Assembly: GCA_030744095.1 (NCBI GenBank)
Contig: JASLRF010000643.1
Span: 1-7,669, forward strand
Length of the DNA stretch: 7,669 nucleotides
DNA from: Pirellulaceae bacterium
GTDB taxonomy: Bacteria; Planctomycetota; Planctomycetia; Pirellulales; Pirellulaceae
Reading direction: 5' to 3'
This document shows, piece by piece, positions 6,312 through 7,669 of this stretch. The position numbers and the translations under genes were made by a program. Below the pieces are notes generated by a model. The model worked only from the letters and a program-made list of their open reading frames with translations, was not told the origin of the DNA and made no database searches. How positions within the stretch are numbered: the stretch's first letter is position 1; the number at the start of each line of letters is the position of its first letter.

Positions 6312-7436
6312 TTACTCTCCATCGTTCTGATCTGAAGGGCTGTTGTTGAGATCTTCGGTCACGTGTTCGAATAGGCGAGCCAGGAGAAAACGTGGAGTTG
6401 GGCCATGGTGCCAGTGCTGGATGAGGCCGAATCCGCACACCGCCAACACACCGCACTGCTGCACACCTCGTTCGCGAGAGCGTGTTTCCCACCAAGGCCA
6501 TCCTTGCGTCGTGTGGGATACTTCGAGCACCAGGCGGTTGCGGTAGCTCGCATGAACCAGGCGGCTCGTCACGGGTTCTCTGCCCGGCAGCCACTGCCTG
6601 GCGTCGAGTCGTTTGTCCAATTGTGTGATGACATCGTTACGGCGAAAATCCATACGTTGCCAGATGGCCTGTTGGGCGTCGCCCTCGAGCATCGGAAATC
6701 GACCGTCACCGGGCGCGAGACACAACACCGGCAAGCCCCGCGCGGCGACGCCGTAGAGTGACTCCGCCAGCGATCGATTCTTTGCCAGCGACACGCCTTC
6801 GCCGATCACCAGCAGGCCACTGCTCAGCTCGCTCAGCGCCGCGACGTTGCGAGTTTGCGTAAACGGAATTGCTGCGTCGGCAAAAACCTCTGCCGTATCT
6901 CCTGGTGGATCGAAGAGTGTGATTTTCAGTTCTTTCAACCATCGGGATCGGTCGAAGAACGCATCACGAGGAAAAACCCAAATCGGCTTCCTAAGCGAGG
7001 CCGCAGCCTGCTGGCCGTCACGAGCCGCAATCGACACATCCAATTGCGTTGCAAAGATGACGCCGTCCTTCACGGCCGGAAAACGCAATGGAACCACAAC
7101 GTTGGCCGTCCCGTCCGCCGGCACGTCCATAAGCGATTCGCCGCCGGCGACGGTGCGGCCGTTGGCTGAATAGTTCCAGCGCATAACACCGTCCAGCCGC
7201 GTCCGCGAAGTCACGGACAAATGGAGTTTCGCTTCCGAACCTCCAAACACATTTGACCATTTTTCTTGTGCCGTGATGACAATGCCGCGGTCATCAGCAG
7301 AAAGCGGACCGGCATACAAGGCGAGACCCAGTGCGATCCATGCCGGCCAGCCGCGACCGTGTCGTGATGTCTCGTAACAACACACGACGCTGGGTTGTGC
7401 CGGTCGAACAGGACGTTGATTTGGTTTGTAGCTCAT
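6312..7436 (-). CDS. Unidentified exported 374-aa protein, first partner of the CsgG-like gene
   Basis: I do not recognise the family. A hydrophobic stretch at 30-46 (WPAWIALGLALYAGPLS) followed by ADD looks like a signal peptide with an unusually long 29-residue n-region; there is no twin-arginine motif. No later Met precedes the hydrophobic stretch, and the internal GTG at codon 19 has no SD, so I kept the ATG at 7436. Residues 50-155 look like a beta-sandwich (SEAKLHLSVTSRTRLDGVMRW, then ANVVVPLRF). About 165-250 alternates strands and helices in Rossmann-like or glutamine-amidotransferase-like style: ELKITLFDPPGD, SGLLVIGEGVSL, GLPVLCLAPGDG. Residues 280-350 include GWPWWETRSRERG and a Cys/His-rich stretch, C328, C334, then QHWHHGP (340-346). 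No catalytic triad is evident. It lies 15 nt after the preceding gene and 3 nt before the CsgG-like gene, so the three are almost certainly one transcript. A glycan-binding or envelope-scaffold role is a guess from context only. Confidence 0.8.
   Translation of the reverse strand: MSYKPNQRPVRPAQPSVVCCYETSRHGRGWPAWIALGLALYAGPLSADDRGIVITAQEKWSNVFGGSEAKLHLSVTSRTRLDGVMRWNYSANGRTVAGGESLMDVPADGTANVVVPLRFPAVKDGVIFATQLDVSIAARDGQQAAASLRKPIWVFPRDAFFDRSRWLKELKITLFDPPGDTAEVFADAAIPFTQTRNVAALSELSSGLLVIGEGVSLAKNRSLAESLYGVAARGLPVLCLAPGDGRFPMLEGDAQQAIWQRMDFRRNDVITQLDKRLDARQWLPGREPVTSRLVHASYRNRLVLEVSHTTQGWPWWETRSRERGVQQCGVLAVCGFGLIQHWHHGPTPRFLLARLFEHVTEDLNNSPSDQNDGE
6315..6320 (-). promoter_or_regulatory. Ribosome binding site of the CsgG-like gene, inside the upstream gene
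   Basis: GGAGAG at 6320-6315 (minus strand) encodes the last Gly-Glu of the 374-aa protein, and the stop TAA (6314-6312) falls between it and the ATG at 6308. This arrangement suggests ribosomes finishing the upstream gene re-initiate on the next. Confidence 0.7.
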
Positions 7437-7451
7437 AGCTTCACTCTGCCT

Positions 7452-7669
7452 CTAACTCAACCGGTCATTCAAAACGGCAGCGGTCTGAAAAACGCGGTAT
7501 TCGAATCCGTCCGACTGTGTCGTGAGCACTTCGCGCAGCTCACGGTCGGCCTGCAATTCGCTTGCGGACGATCTCACAGTCACCGCGCCACTCAAGTTCA
7601 CCTCTGTGTCCAGTGCGATCATTCCATCCGGTAACGCAAAGGCCCACATCTCGAATCCCGCATCGCCAG
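7452..7669 (-). CDS. C-terminal fragment of an unidentified protein, cut by the window edge
   Basis: The frame is open from the right edge to TAG at 7454-7452, giving 71 visible residues; the gene starts outside the window. An internal Met at 7649 is not a credible start because the frame continues upstream as GDAGFE without a stop, and the 15-nt gap to the next gene implies an operon. The visible part has alternating strands (FEMWAFALPDG, MIALDTEVNLSGAVTVRSS), an acidic helix (SELQADRELREVL) and FEYRVFQTAAVLN. That pattern suggests a mixed alpha/beta or beta-sandwich end domain, but I cannot name a family. It is the most upstream visible gene of the three-gene operon. Confidence 0.65.
   Translation of the reverse strand, partial: GDAGFEMWAFALPDGMIALDTEVNLSGAVTVRSSASELQADRELREVLTTQSDGFEYRVFQTAAVLNDRLS

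Overview
The window looks like chromosomal DNA from a planctomycete, most likely a member of the Pirellulales (Rhodopirellula-like). The clues are two secreted sulfatases of different types, a DcaP-like porin with an N-terminal coiled coil, poorly conserved secreted proteins with Ala-Asp-Asp after the signal peptide, and short palindromic repeats packed into the gaps between genes. The genus is inferred from these features; no marker gene is present.

Layout. Positions 1-1410 (+) hold the 3' part of a DcaP-like outer-membrane porin whose start lies off the left edge. It converges on a sulfatase (2990-1467, -, CTPTR active site) across only 56 bp. Upstream of that sulfatase is a 339-bp gap with an inverted-repeat element bounded by 7-bp direct repeats. 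Next is a second sulfatase of the iduronate-2-sulfatase type (4802-3330, -, CGPSR active site). The gap at 4803-5315 is 513 bp, carries no credible gene, and contains three unrelated inverted-repeat elements in a row. The right part is a compact minus-strand operon of three genes: an unidentified C-terminal gene fragment (7669-7452), an unidentified 374-aa exported protein (7436-6312), and a 330-aa exported CsgG-like protein with what looks like a second CsgG-like domain (6308-5316). Gaps inside the operon are 15 and 3 bp.

How the genes may work together. The sulfatases should remove sulfate esters from an external or periplasmic polysaccharide. The porin could pass small anionic products through the outer membrane, although it is on the opposite strand and any link is by proximity only. 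The three-gene operon is a separate unit and probably an envelope system. Its last gene has the fold used in outer-membrane secretion and cell-envelope assembly (CsgG, LpoB, FlgT relatives).

The most notable items are the CsgG-like gene with its unidentified operon partner, and the set of palindromic elements. One of these has the architecture of a REPIN, a pair of inverted REP sequences with GTAG at each outer end. Another has 13-bp terminal inverted repeats inside a 7-bp direct repeat. No tRNA, rRNA, CRISPR array, transposase or phage gene was seen.
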